Positions 16,876-25,249 of a stretch of 64,000 nt of DNA are shown here, piece after piece. Below the pieces are notes generated by a model. The model ran no database searches, was not told where the DNA came from, and was given only the letters and a program-made list of their open reading frames with translations. The stretch is from Blastomonas natatoria (lineage in GTDB: Bacteria; Pseudomonadota; Alphaproteobacteria; Sphingomonadales; Sphingomonadaceae). Position 1 is the first letter of the stretch; each line of letters begins with the position of its first letter. The translations under genes were made by a program, and so were the position numbers. The stretch is from the NCBI RefSeq assembly GCF_003201955.1, contig NZ_QJJM01000001.1, forward strand, positions 186,001 to 250,000. Direction: 5' to 3'.

Positions 16876-17093
16876 ACGTCATCATCATCCTGGCGATTGT
16901 CGCTCTGGCAATCATGGTTCTGGTCAGCCTCGTGCGTGGCCTTGTCGCCTTCATCCAGATGACCGAGGAAGACCTCAAAAACCCCGGGGTCGGCCGCAGC
17001 CATCAGATGCAGAACAAGATGATGTTCGCGCGCGTCAAATATCAGGCGATGGCGATCGCCGCGGTCGCCGTGCTGCTGCTGGTCAACCGCTAA
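16872..17093 (+). CDS. HIG1-type twin transmembrane protein
   Basis: The 73-residue protein has two membrane helices (about 3-26 and 52-71) flanking a conserved hairpin loop (MTEEDLKNPGVGRSHQMQNKMMFARVKYQ). The loop M-x-x-K-M-M-x-x-R-x-x-x-Q is the HIG1 signature. In mitochondria and alphaproteobacteria HIG1 proteins associate with cytochrome oxidase assembly; the role here is inferred. The ATG overlaps the gluQ stop, so it is translated coupled to gluQ, and the cobalamin adenosyltransferase follows 25 nt after. Confidence 0.85.
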   Translation: MNVIIILAIVALAIMVLVSLVRGLVAFIQMTEEDLKNPGVGRSHQMQNKMMFARVKYQAMAIAAVAVLLLVNR

Positions 17094-17118
17094 GCCCTGA
17101 GGGCGGCGGGGGCACATT

Positions 17119-17682
17119 ATGGTCAAGCTCAACAAGATCTACACGCGCACCGGTGACGACGGCACGTCCGGGCTGGTGGATGGCTCGCGCGTGGCTAAGC
17201 ACAGCGCGCGCATGGCCGCGATCGGCGATATCGACGAGCTGAACAGCGCGCTGGGCCTTGCCGTTGTCGCGCTGGGCGAAAGCGAATTCGCCGCGGATCT
17301 GGTGCGCGTGCAGAACGACCTGTTCGATCTCGGCGCCGATATCGCGACGCCGGGCGAGGATTTCACCCCGTCCGAAATGGTGCTGCGTATCGTGCACAGC
17401 CAGGTCCAGTGGCTCGAGGATCGGATTGATGCAATCAATGATGCTCTGCCGCCCCTCAGAAGCTTTATCCTGCCTGGTGGAAGCCCTGCTGCAGCGGCCG
17501 TGCATCTCGCCCGCGCCATCGCGCGCCGCGCCGAGCGGACGCTGGTGGCGGCATCGCACGAGGGATCGATCAACCCTGAGGCGCGTATCTATGTGAACCG
17601 GCTGTCGGACTTCCTGTTCGTCCTCGCGCGCCGGATCAACAATGGCAACGACCCGCTCTGGGTGCCGGGTGCGTCGCGATAA
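17119..17682 (+). CDS. pduO: PduO-type cob(I)alamin adenosyltransferase
   Basis: The 187-residue protein matches the PduO family. The N-terminal nucleotide-binding motif is KIYTRTGDDGTSGL (4-17), the middle has GDIDELNSALG, and the C-terminal ATP/cobalamin site includes FILPGGSPAAAAVHLARAIARRAER and NRLSDFLFVLAR. The enzyme moves the adenosyl group of ATP to cob(I)alamin, making adenosylcobalamin. It is third in a row after gluQ and the HIG1 gene and is probably in the same transcript. No cobalamin riboswitch is visible nearby. Confidence 0.92.
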   Translation: MVKLNKIYTRTGDDGTSGLVDGSRVAKHSARMAAIGDIDELNSALGLAVVALGESEFAADLVRVQNDLFDLGADIATPGEDFTPSEMVLRIVHSQVQWLEDRIDAINDALPPLRSFILPGGSPAAAAVHLARAIARRAERTLVAASHEGSINPEARIYVNRLSDFLFVLARRINNGNDPLWVPGASR

Positions 17683-17721
17683 GGCGTTGTCACACCCGTG
17701 CACTGGACGGGTGACTACAAA

Positions 17722-17800
17722 TCGTCACCCCCGCAAAGGCGGGGGCCCGCTTTTCGGCTTCGGACAGGATAGCGGGATTCCAGCTTTCGCGGGAATGACG
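17722..17800. repeat. Palindromic intergenic repeat
   Basis: An imperfect inverted repeat has arms TCGTCACCCCCGCAAAGG...CCCGCT and AGCGGGATTCCAGC...GGAATGACG around a short centre. The same arm sequences recur at 44951-45037, and a related half lies at 41927-41956. It separates pduO from egtB. Confidence 0.75.
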
Positions 17801-17813
17801 GATAGGGGGTATA

Positions 17814-19094
17814 ATGATCATCGCCAGCGCTACGTCCTCTCCCGCACGCGCAGCTTCTCGAGAAGCCGACCTCGCCCATCGCTTTACCCAGGTACGCACC
17901 CTTACACTTGATCTCGTCGCGCCGCTGTCCGACGCCGACGCTACCGTCCAGTCGATGGACGATGCCTCGCCCGCGAAATGGCATCTGGCCCATAGCAGCT
18001 GGTTCTTCGAGACCTTCGTGCTGCGCGATCATGTCGTTGGTTACGAACCGTTCGACGCGGACTACGCCTTTCTTTTCAACAGCTATTACGAGGCCGAGGG
18101 CGCGCGCCATGCGCGGCCCAGGCGCGGGATGCTCACCCGACCTTCGCTCGATGACATCCGCGCCTATCGCGCGCATGTCGATGCAGCGGTACAGGTGGCG
18201 CTTCCCGGCTTGAGTAACGATGCGCTCGATCTGGTCGAACTCGGGCTGAACCATGAGCAGCAGCACCAGGAGCTCTTGCTGACCGATATCCTGCACCTGT
18301 TCGCGCAGAACCCGCTGCACCCGGCGGTCTGGCCTGCCGTGCCGCTTGGCTCGGTCGAGGCTGCGCCGCTTGAATGGATCGAGGGGCCGACGGGACAGGT
18401 CGAGATCGGCCATGCCGGCAAGGGCTTCGCGTTCGATTGCGAAGGCCCGCGCCATGCGGTGCTGCTCACCCCCTATGCGCTCGCCAACCGCCCGGTGAAC
18501 AATGCCGAATGGGCCGCGTTCATCGCTGATGGCGGGTACAGTGATCCGCGCCACTGGCTGTCCGACGGCTGGGCCTGGGTGAAGGCGGAAGGCATCACCG
18601 CGCCGCTCTACTGGCAGCAGGATGACGATGGCGGCTGGATGCAGTTCGGGCTCGATGGCTTGCGAGCACTCGATCCTGCCGCGCCGGTCACGCATATCAG
18701 CCTCTACGAGGCCGATGCCTATGCGAGCTGGGCCAGCGCGCGGCTGCCGACCGAGCAGGAATGGGAGGCGATTGCCGCTGCGCATGATCCCGCCTCGGGC
18801 AATCAGCTCGACCGCGCTGGCCCAGTACGCCCGCGCGCCGATGCCGCATCGGCGATGTTTGGCAATGTCTGGCAATGGACGGGCAGCGCCTATCGGCCCT
18901 ATCCCGGCTTCAGGGCCGCCGAGGGCGCGGTCGGTGAATATAACGGCAAGTTCATGTCGGGCCAGTTCGTGCTGCGCGGGTCAAGCTGTGCAACCCCGCG
19001 CGGTTCCGTGCGTCCCAGTTATCGCAACTTCTTCTATCCCCATCAGCGCTGGCAATTTACCGGCCTCAGGCTGGCCAGAGACCTGAGACAATAA
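17814..19094 (+). CDS. egtB: Ergothioneine biosynthesis sulfoxide synthase EgtB
   Basis: The 426-residue protein has an N-terminal DinB-like iron-binding domain with the 3-His set H60 (KWHLAHSSWF), H147 and H151 (NHEQQHQE). Its C-terminal formylglycine-generating-enzyme/lectin fold runs from LTPYALANRPVNNAEWAAFI to QFVLRGSSCATP and ends SYRNFFYPHQRWQFTGLRLARD. EgtB couples hercynine to a thiol in ergothioneine synthesis. egtD follows 16 nt downstream, giving the two core genes in one operon. The ATG at 17814 lies after a repeat element. Several EgtB types exist, and the thiol donor cannot be read with certainty. Confidence 0.94.
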   Translation: MIIASATSSPARAASREADLAHRFTQVRTLTLDLVAPLSDADATVQSMDDASPAKWHLAHSSWFFETFVLRDHVVGYEPFDADYAFLFNSYYEAEGARHARPRRGMLTRPSLDDIRAYRAHVDAAVQVALPGLSNDALDLVELGLNHEQQHQELLLTDILHLFAQNPLHPAVWPAVPLGSVEAAPLEWIEGPTGQVEIGHAGKGFAFDCEGPRHAVLLTPYALANRPVNNAEWAAFIADGGYSDPRHWLSDGWAWVKAEGITAPLYWQQDDDGGWMQFGLDGLRALDPAAPVTHISLYEADAYASWASARLPTEQEWEAIAAAHDPASGNQLDRAGPVRPRADAASAMFGNVWQWTGSAYRPYPGFRAAEGAVGEYNGKFMSGQFVLRGSSCATPRGSVRPSYRNFFYPHQRWQFTGLRLARDLRQ

Positions 19095-19110
19095 CCGCAG
19101 GAGAGCCCCA

Positions 19111-20103
19111 TTGGCCACGATGATCGACGTGCCCGAAGCCAAGCCCCAAGCCGCCCAGGGTGATGCCGATCCGGCGTTCCGCGCCGATGTGTTGGCCTGC
19201 TTCCGCGACACTCGCCGCGCGATCCCGGCGCGCTGGTTCTACGACAAGGCCGGATCGGAACTGTTCGAGCAGATTACCGACCTGCCCGAATATTACCCCA
19301 CCCGCACCGAAACCGAGCTGCTCGCGCGCTATTGCGGCGAGGTGGCCCAGCAGGGCGGGGCTGGACGTACCGTCGTGGAGTTCGGCTCGGGGTCCTCGGT
19401 CAAGACCCCGCACCTGCTGCGCGCCATACAGGGCAAGCACTATGTGCCGATCGACATTTCGGGCGAATTCCTGCGCGAATCGGCTGCGGCGCTTGCGCGC
19501 GATTTTTCCGGTCTCGCCGTTCACCCGCTCGAAGGCGATTTCATGCGGCCGCTGCAACTCCCCGAAGCGGTGGCAGGCGAACCCAAGCTCGGCTTCTTCC
19601 CCGGTTCAACCATCGGCAACATGGTCGCGCGGACCTCGCTCGACCTGCTCCGCTCGATGCGCGAGACGCTGGGCGTCGGCTCTCTGCTGCTGATCGGCAT
19701 GGACCGGATCAAGTCGCCCGATATCCTGATCCCCGCCTATGACGATGCGCAAGGCGTGACCGCGCGGTTCAACCTCAACCTGCTTCACCGCATCAACCGC
19801 GAGATCGACGGCACGATCCCGGTCGATCGCTTCCGCCATGTCGCGCGCTGGAACGACAGCTATGCGCGGATCGAAATGCATCTTGAGGCGCAAGAGGATC
19901 TGAGCTTCACCGTGCTGGGTGAACGCTTCTCGATGCGCAAGGGCGAGACGATCCACACCGAAAACAGCCATAAATACGGCCCGCGTGACGCAAGACTGCT
20001 GCTGCGCGCCGGCGGCTGGACGGTGCGGCACGAATGGACCGATCCGGACGACTGGTTCGCGCTGATCTTGGCCGAGGCGGTCCCGTTCCAGACCGCCCCG
20101 TGA
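19111..20103 (+). CDS. egtD: L-histidine N-alpha-methyltransferase EgtD
   Basis: The 330-residue protein has the EgtD layout: RRAIPARWFYDKAGSELFEQITDLPEYYPTR near the start, VEFGSGSSVKT as SAM motif I, LGFFPGSTIGNM, and the C-terminal histidine-binding part RKGETIHTENSHKY with the conserved E-x-S-x-K-Y. It trimethylates histidine to hercynine, the substrate of EgtB. The TTG start at 19111 is preferred because AGGAGAG lies 5 nt upstream; an ATG at 19120 is the alternative. It converges with the peptidase gene, 13 nt away. Confidence 0.94.
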   Translation: MATMIDVPEAKPQAAQGDADPAFRADVLACFRDTRRAIPARWFYDKAGSELFEQITDLPEYYPTRTETELLARYCGEVAQQGGAGRTVVEFGSGSSVKTPHLLRAIQGKHYVPIDISGEFLRESAAALARDFSGLAVHPLEGDFMRPLQLPEAVAGEPKLGFFPGSTIGNMVARTSLDLLRSMRETLGVGSLLLIGMDRIKSPDILIPAYDDAQGVTARFNLNLLHRINREIDGTIPVDRFRHVARWNDSYARIEMHLEAQEDLSFTVLGERFSMRKGETIHTENSHKYGPRDARLLLRAGGWTVRHEWTDPDDWFALILAEAVPFQTAP

Positions 20104-20116
20104 ACCGCTGGGCAGA

Positions 20117-21538
20117 TCAGCCTGCCAGCTTCTTCATCACCAGATACCAATGGTCGAGGCCCTTGTAGAAATCCTCGACCCGGATACGCTCGTTGAGGCC
20201 ATGCGCGAAAATGTCCGCGCTGCGCATGGCCGCGTTGCCGATGCCGACCGTGTTCATGCCGAGCGCGCGATAATGCATGCCGTCGGTGCCGCCCGACGAC
20301 AGCTCGGGCACGATCGGCAGGCCCGGATAGCGCGCATCGAGGCTGGCCATGATCGCGGCGCGCACCTCGGGAGTCAGCGTGGATTCGGGGCTTTCGACGA
20401 CATCGGTCATCAGCTTGAACTTGACGCCGTCATTGCCGATCGCCTTGGCGAGCGCCGCCTGCGTGGCCGCTGCGCCGCCTTCACCTGGCATGATCCGGCA
20501 GTTCACGGTGGCGGTCGCCGATTGCGGCAGCGCGTTTTCGGCATGGCCGCCGCGCAGCATCGTCGCGACACACGTGGTGCGCATCTGGGTCGAGATGCCC
20601 GGATCGGCGAGCAGCCTGGCGCGCGGTGCGGGGTCTTCGGGATTGGCGGCAAAGGCCTGCATCGCCTGGCCCATCTCGCCGGGGGTCAGCTTGCCCATCG
20701 CGCCGAAATAGCTCCGCACCAGCGGGCTTGCATTGACCGGAAACTGATAGGCCTGGATCTTGCCGAGCGCCTGGGCAAGCTCGTAGATCGCGTTGTCCAC
20801 GCGTGGGCGCGAACTATGGCCGCCCGGATTGGTCACGGTCAGCTCGAACGTCGCGAAGGTCTTCTCGCCCGCCTGCACCTGATACATGACCGGCTTGAAA
20901 TCCTCGGTCATCGCGACGCCCCCGGCATCGCCGTTCAGCACCAAAGCGGGCTTGATCGTTTCCGCCACCATCTTCGCCTGGGCGCGGGTGGAGATCATGC
21001 CGGTCTCTTCGTCGCCCGAGAACACCAGATAAAGGTCGCGCTTTGGCGCCCAGCCTTCCTTCTTCAGCCGGATGAAATTGTGCGCCAGCGTCGCGACGCC
21101 ATATTTGTTGTCGAGCGATCCGCGACCGAAGAAATAGCCGTTTTCTTCCACCAGCTTGAACGGAGGCCGCTCCCAATCCTCGGGCAGCGCCTCGACCACG
21201 TCCATATGGCCGAGGAACACGATCGGCCCGGCCTTGGGCTTGCCCTTGGCGGCATAGCGGACGACCAGGCCCTGGGTCGGTTCGCCTTCGCTGTCATAAT
21301 CGGTGATGGTGATGTCGCTTTCGGCAAACCCTGCCTTGAGCAGCTGATCCTTCAGGTAGCCGGTCATCACGCCCATCTGCTTGTGGCCGCGCGCGGTGCG
21401 GATGCCGATTATGTCGCTATAAAGCTGGCGCGCGGCGAGTTCGCTGGGCGTGCGCTGCGGGGCAGGGGCCTGAGCTGGCGCCGGGAGGGCCAGCGTGGCC
21501 AGGCCAGTCGCCAATGCGAGTTTGATCATCGTTTTCAT
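20117..21538 (-). CDS. Exported M20-family metallopeptidase
   Basis: The 473-residue protein begins with a signal peptide (MKTMIKLALATGLATLALPAPAQA). It has the M20 dizinc ligands in order: GHMDVVEA, GSLDNKYG, SGDEETG with the catalytic Glu, LNGDAGG, and the last His in SGGTDGMHYRALG. The dimerisation domain (GGHSSRPR) lies between. These enzymes cleave dipeptides, acylated amino acids or similar substrates; being exported, this one probably acts in the periplasm. The start at 21538 is chosen by the signal peptide. The open frame continues upstream into the divergent ispG gene, where it has no meaning. Confidence 0.9.
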   Translation of the reverse strand: MKTMIKLALATGLATLALPAPAQAPAPQRTPSELAARQLYSDIIGIRTARGHKQMGVMTGYLKDQLLKAGFAESDITITDYDSEGEPTQGLVVRYAAKGKPKAGPIVFLGHMDVVEALPEDWERPPFKLVEENGYFFGRGSLDNKYGVATLAHNFIRLKKEGWAPKRDLYLVFSGDEETGMISTRAQAKMVAETIKPALVLNGDAGGVAMTEDFKPVMYQVQAGEKTFATFELTVTNPGGHSSRPRVDNAIYELAQALGKIQAYQFPVNASPLVRSYFGAMGKLTPGEMGQAMQAFAANPEDPAPRARLLADPGISTQMRTTCVATMLRGGHAENALPQSATATVNCRIMPGEGGAAATQAALAKAIGNDGVKFKLMTDVVESPESTLTPEVRAAIMASLDARYPGLPIVPELSSGGTDGMHYRALGMNTVGIGNAAMRSADIFAHGLNERIRVEDFYKGLDHWYLVMKKLAG

Positions 21539-21629
21539 GCTGTTCAGCGTCCCCTTTTCTATCACCCGCACATCTCGCCAAAGCCGGTCGAAGCGACTAT
21601 AGCGTTCGCATACTCTTGGAGAACAATTC

Positions 21630-22781
21630 ATGTCGGCCCACAACCCTTCTTTGCGACCCTGGCGCGATATCGATCGGCGCAAGTGCCGCCAGATCATGGT
21701 CGGCAAGGTGCCGGTGGGCGGCGATGCGCCGGTCAGCGTACAGACGATGACCAATACGCTGACCTCTGACGCCAAGGCGACGATCGACCAGATCCGCCGC
21801 TGCGAGGAGGCGGGGGTCGACATCATCCGCGTCTCGTGCCCCGATGTCGAGTCGACCGCTGCGATGAAGCAGATCGTCCGCGCCTCGCGCGTGCCGATCG
21901 TCGCGGACATCCATTTCCACTACAAGCGCGCGCTCGAAGCCGCCGATGCGGGCGCGGCGTGCCTGCGCATCAACCCGGGCAATATCGGATCGTCCGAGCG
22001 CGTGCGCGAGGTGGTCAATGCGGCCAAGGCCAATGGCTGCGCCATCCGCATCGGGGTGAATGCCGGAAGTCTCGAGAAGGACCTGCTCGAAAAATATGGC
22101 GAGCCGTGTCCCGAGGCATTGGTCGAAAGCGCGCTCGACCATATCAAGCTGCTGCAGGACCATGATTTCCACGAATTCAAGGTCGCGGTGAAGGCTAGCG
22201 ACGTGTTCCTCGCGGTCGCGGCGTACCAGCAACTCGCCGATGCGGTCGATTGCCCGTTGCACCTGGGCATTACCGAGGCGGGCGGGCTGATCGGCGGCAC
22301 GGTGAAGAGCGCGATCGGCATCGGCAACCTGCTCTGGGCCGGTATCGGCGATACCATCCGCGTATCGCTCTCCGCCGAGCCCGAGGAAGAGGTGCGCGTC
22401 GGCTTCGAGATTCTGAAATCGCTCGGCATCCGTACGCGCGGCGTCCGCATTGTCAGCTGCCCCAGCTGCGCCCGCCAGGGCTTCGACGTGATCCGCACCG
22501 TGCAGAAGCTCGAGGAGCGGTTGCAGCATATCAACACGCCGCTGTCGCTTTCGGTGCTGGGCTGTGTCGTCAACGGACCCGGCGAGGCGCGCGAGACCGA
22601 TATCGGGCTCACCGGCGGCGGCAAGGGCAAGCATATGGTGTACCTGTCCGGCATCACCGACCATACGGTCGAGGATGAGGACATGGTCGACCATATCGTC
22701 AGGCTGGTTGAGGCCAAGGCCGCAGAGATCGAGGCCGAAGCAAGCGATGCTGGGACGGCCGAACCGGTCGCTGCCGAATAA
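21630..22781 (+). CDS. ispG: 4-hydroxy-3-methylbut-2-enyl diphosphate synthase
   Basis: The 383-residue protein is IspG (GcpE), the iron-sulfur enzyme of the non-mevalonate isoprenoid pathway that makes HMBPP. It shows [11 protein letters not shown], the TIM-barrel segments VADIHFHY and LRINPGNIG, and the [4Fe-4S] ligands in [11 protein letters not shown] and [15 protein letters not shown]. It has the bacterial short form without the insert domain found in plants. It is followed 3 nt later by an SMR-family exporter gene. A Shine-Dalgarno GGAGAA lies upstream of 21630. Confidence 0.97.
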   Translation: MSAHNPSLRPWRDIDRRKCRQIMVGKVPVGGDAPVSVQTMTNTLTSDAKATIDQIRRCEEAGVDIIRVSCPDVESTAAMKQIVRASRVPIVADIHFHYKRALEAADAGAACLRINPGNIGSSERVREVVNAAKANGCAIRIGVNAGSLEKDLLEKYGEPCPEALVESALDHIKLLQDHDFHEFKVAVKASDVFLAVAAYQQLADAVDCPLHLGITEAGGLIGGTVKSAIGIGNLLWAGIGDTIRVSLSAEPEEEVRVGFEILKSLGIRTRGVRIVSCPSCARQGFDVIRTVQKLEERLQHINTPLSLSVLGCVVNGPGEARETDIGLTGGGKGKHMVYLSGITDHTVEDEDMVDHIVRLVEAKAAEIEAEASDAGTAEPVAAE

Positions 22782-22784
22782 GCC

Positions 22785-23108
22785 ATGGGACCATGGCTGA
22801 CCCTGGTTGCAGCCGGCCTGTTCGAGGTCGGCTTCACCACCTGTCTGCGCTATGCGGACGGGTTCCGTAACATGGCCTGGACCGCAGGCTTCATCGTCTG
22901 CGTGATCCTGAGCTTCACGCTGCTCGACAAGGCGGCCAAGGCCATCCCGCTGGGCACAGCCTATGCCGTCTGGGTCGGCATTGGCGCAGTCGGGACGCTG
23001 GCCGTCGGCGTCGCCACGGGGGATGAAACTCTGGGCCTGGTCCGGCTGGCACTGGTCATCGGGCTGATCGGCTGCGTGGTCGGCCTCAAATTTGCCGGAC
23101 AGCATTAG
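22785..23108 (+). CDS. sugE: SMR-family exporter, SugE/Gdx-like
   Basis: The 107-residue protein has four membrane helices and the essential glutamate E14 in helix 1, as in small multidrug resistance proteins. LRYADGF after helix 1 and LGTAYAVWVGIGAVGT in helix 3 resemble SugE/Gdx members, several of which export guanidinium, rather than EmrE. A single gene suggests a dual-topology homodimer. It lies between ispG and a GNAT gene with only 2-3 nt on each side, so all three are likely in one transcript. Substrate specificity is inferred from motif similarity only. Confidence 0.85.
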   Translation: MGPWLTLVAAGLFEVGFTTCLRYADGFRNMAWTAGFIVCVILSFTLLDKAAKAIPLGTAYAVWVGIGAVGTLAVGVATGDETLGLVRLALVIGLIGCVVGLKFAGQH

Positions 23109-23110
23109 GA

Positions 23111-23599
23111 ATGACGACAATGACCGTTACGATCCGCCCCGCACGGCCGGGGGACGAAGCCGCTATCCTGCGCATGGTTGTCGCGCTGGCGGTGTACGAG
23201 CGCGAGCCCGATGCGGTGAAAGCGACAGAGGACTCTCTCCGTGCAACCCTGTTCGGCGAGAACGCCCAGGTTTTTGCCCATATTGCCGAGCTGGATGGCG
23301 CGCCGGTGGGGCTGGCGCTGTGGTTCCTCACCTATTCGACCTGGACGGGCCGCCCCTCGCTGTATCTCGAAGACCTGTTCGTTGCCGAATCCGCGCGCGG
23401 GACCGGGGCAGGGCGGGCGTTGCTGACTGCGCTGGCGAAGGAAGCCCGGGCGCGCGGCTGTGCGCGGATGGACTGGGCGGTGCTCGACTGGAACGAGAAA
23501 GCGCGCGAATTCTACCGCCATATCGGGGCGCACCATTCGAAGGGCTGGGAACCCTGGCGGATCGAGGGCGAAGCGCTGGAGCGTCTGGCGGCGGGCTGA
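23111..23599 (+). CDS. GNAT-family N-acetyltransferase
   Basis: The 162-residue protein has the GNAT fold: a start TIRPARPGDEAAILRM, the acetyl-CoA loop ARGTGAGRALLTALA (R/Q-x-x-G-x-G/A), and a C-terminal LDWNEKAREFYRHIGAH. The beta4 part LYLEDLFV and the N-E-K-A-R-E-F-Y pattern resemble diamine/spermidine acetyltransferases, so a polyamine or thialysine-like amine is a plausible acceptor. This is inference. It directly follows the SMR gene. Confidence 0.87.
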   Translation: MTTMTVTIRPARPGDEAAILRMVVALAVYEREPDAVKATEDSLRATLFGENAQVFAHIAELDGAPVGLALWFLTYSTWTGRPSLYLEDLFVAESARGTGAGRALLTALAKEARARGCARMDWAVLDWNEKAREFYRHIGAHHSKGWEPWRIEGEALERLAAG

Positions 23600-23659
23600 T
23601 CGTGGGTTGCTTGAGCCACCTTAGGTCCTGTGGTAATCTTGGGGCCCAAGGAGCCTCGC

Positions 23660-23950
23660 ATGACCTATTCGGCAAAGATCATCAAAGGCGGAAAGATCGT
23701 TATTCCCGCAGAATTGCGACGCGAACTGGGTTTTGCGGATGGCGACCGACTGGTGTTCGAACGAGAGGGCGAGTCGCTCGTCATCAAGAGCTACTCGCAG
23801 GTGGTCCGCGAGGTGCAGGAAGCCTTTCGTCCCTTCAAGCCGCAGGATGGAAGCAGTGTCGTCGATGCGTTTATCGCCGAACGCCGCAAGGAAGCGCAGC
23901 GGGAGGAGGAGCGGAGCGCAGCAACGACGGTTCGCGGGGCGCGTGCGTGA
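23660..23950 (+). CDS. AbrB/SpoVT-type antitoxin
   Basis: The 96-residue protein begins with a swapped-hairpin AbrB domain (YSAKIIKGGKIVIPAELRRELGFADGDRLVFER), which binds the operator DNA, and has a charged C-terminal tail that would wrap the toxin. The Shine-Dalgarno AAGGAG lies 9 nt before the ATG at 23660, which is why I take this rather than the frame's earlier start. The stop overlaps the GTG of the PIN-domain toxin gene by 4 nt, the standard VapBC-like organisation. Self-repression of the pair is expected for the family. Confidence 0.85.
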   Translation: MTYSAKIIKGGKIVIPAELRRELGFADGDRLVFEREGESLVIKSYSQVVREVQEAFRPFKPQDGSSVVDAFIAERRKEAQREEERSAATTVRGARA

Positions 23951-24327
23951 GCTTCGTTCTCGATGCGTCAGTGGTGCTGGCTATCGTCTTTGAAGAATCG
24001 CCTGACGTTATTGATCCCAGCAATCTGCCCGGCGGACGACTCTCCAACGTCAACTATTGCGAAGTTCTGACGCGCTGCCTGGAGCGCGGCATGGATGCCG
24101 ATTTCACCGAACGGCAGATCGCTCGGCTGAAGATCGAGACACTGCCCTTTACAGCAGCCGATGCTCGGGCGGCAGCAGAATTGCGCGAGCCGACGCGCCA
24201 TCGCGGCCTCTCGCTTGGCGACCGCGCCTGCCTGGCGCTGGCCCGGCGCGAGGGATTGCCGGTGCTCACCGCCGACCGCCAGTGGCAAGGTCTGGATGTC
24301 GGCGTGGACATCCGTGTGATCCGCTGA
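23947..24327 (+). CDS. PIN-domain toxin (VapC-like ribonuclease)
   Basis: The 126-residue protein shows the PIN acidic residues: FVLDASVVLAIVFEE near the N-terminus (first Asp), NYCEVLTRCLE (Glu), then LSLGDRACLALARR (Asp) and LPVLTADRQW (last Asp). This is the set used to bind Mg/Mn in VapC ribonucleases, which cleave tRNA or rRNA. It starts with GTG inside the antitoxin stop. All catalytic residues are present, so the pair is probably functional. Confidence 0.87.
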   Translation: MSFVLDASVVLAIVFEESPDVIDPSNLPGGRLSNVNYCEVLTRCLERGMDADFTERQIARLKIETLPFTAADARAAAELREPTRHRGLSLGDRACLALARREGLPVLTADRQWQGLDVGVDIRVIR

Positions 24328-24379
24328 GGCTCGCCGCCGCATTAACGCGATTTTAGCAATCGGGGCGCATCGTGCCGCC

Positions 24380-24511
24380 ATGCGCAAAGCAGTTGCCCTT
24401 ACCGCCCGTCCGTCGCAGATCGAAGCCCCCTGGGCCGTCGTGCTACGCTTCGTGCTCGTGTCAGGCTGTGCCAGCGCGCTGATCCTGGCGCGTTATCCGC
24501 TGCCCTTCTGA
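24380..24511 (+). CDS. Possible small membrane-anchored peptide
   Basis: The frame of 43 codons starts MRKAVALTARPSQ and ends with a hydrophobic stretch (VVLRFVLVSGCASALILARY). No Shine-Dalgarno is clear, and its end overlaps the 3' end of the opposite-strand parA by 19 nt. It could be a small membrane protein of unknown function or a chance frame. Confidence 0.28.
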   Translation: MRKAVALTARPSQIEAPWAVVLRFVLVSGCASALILARYPLPF

Positions 24512-25248
24512 CTGGCGAGCTTGCGCTCGATCCCCTGCCACAGTTTCGCATAGGCCTGAGCCGCCGGGCTTTTCGCGTCGAACGCGCCCACCGGCAGCCT
24601 TTCTTCCGCCATGCGCTCGACCGAACTGGCCATCGGGATGACCGGCCAGTCGGGATAGGTCTCCAGAGCCTGCTTGTGTAGCGCCCGCCGGCGATCGACC
24701 ATCACGAACACCGGCAGCATCGGTGCATGGCGACCCGATCGGCCGTCGAGATAATTCTGCACCTCGGCAAAGGCCCGTTGCGACAGCGGCGAGGGGATGA
24801 TCGGCACGATGACCAGGTCCGCCGCGCGCAGCACCTGGTCGGACGTCTCGCTGAGGCCCGGCGGGCAGTCGAGGATGATCCGGTCATAATGCTTGCCCAG
24901 CCCATCGATCAGCTTTTTCAAGCGCTTGGCCTTGCCTATCTCGAACAGCATGCGGTCGAGCCCGCGCAGCGAATGATCGGCGGCGAGCAGATCGAGTCCC
25001 GGAATACGCGACGGGCGCACCAGCTTTTCGGGCGAGACGTCGCGCGCGAAGATGGAGCGCGCTTCATCCTTCACCGTCCTGTCATCCCCGATCAGATGGC
25101 TCGCCGCGCCCTGCGGGTCGAGGTCCCACAGCAGCGTCCGCCGGGAGGACAGGACTGCCGAGCACCAGGCCAGGTTGACCGCGCTGGTCGTCTTGCCCAC
25201 GCCGCCTTTCAGGTTGTAGACGGCCACGCTGTGCATCCGGTCCCCCAT
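24493..25248 (-). CDS. ParA-family ATPase
   Basis: The 251-residue protein has the deviant Walker A KGGVGKTT (14-21), Walker A' region LLWDLDPQGAAS, and Walker B IILDCPPGLSETSDQ, all typical of ParA/Soj ATPases. No parB gene or parS-like repeats lie next to it, so it is an orphan of the group that positions cargo other than chromosomes, or an uncharacterised regulator. The start at 25248 has AGGAG 7 nt upstream; a second ATG at 25236 is possible. The upstream alpha/beta hydrolase gene ends 1 nt before, so they are co-transcribed. Confidence 0.87.
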   Translation of the reverse strand: MGDRMHSVAVYNLKGGVGKTTSAVNLAWCSAVLSSRRTLLWDLDPQGAASHLIGDDRTVKDEARSIFARDVSPEKLVRPSRIPGLDLLAADHSLRGLDRMLFEIGKAKRLKKLIDGLGKHYDRIILDCPPGLSETSDQVLRAADLVIVPIIPSPLSQRAFAEVQNYLDGRSGRHAPMLPVFVMVDRRRALHKQALETYPDWPVIPMASSVERMAEERLPVGAFDAKSPAAQAYAKLWQGIERKLASQKGSG

Positions 25249-25249
25249 G

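Noticed and set aside
21539-21910. N-terminal extension of the M20 peptidase
   Set aside because: It runs over the ispG start on the other strand, and a normal signal peptide begins at 21538.
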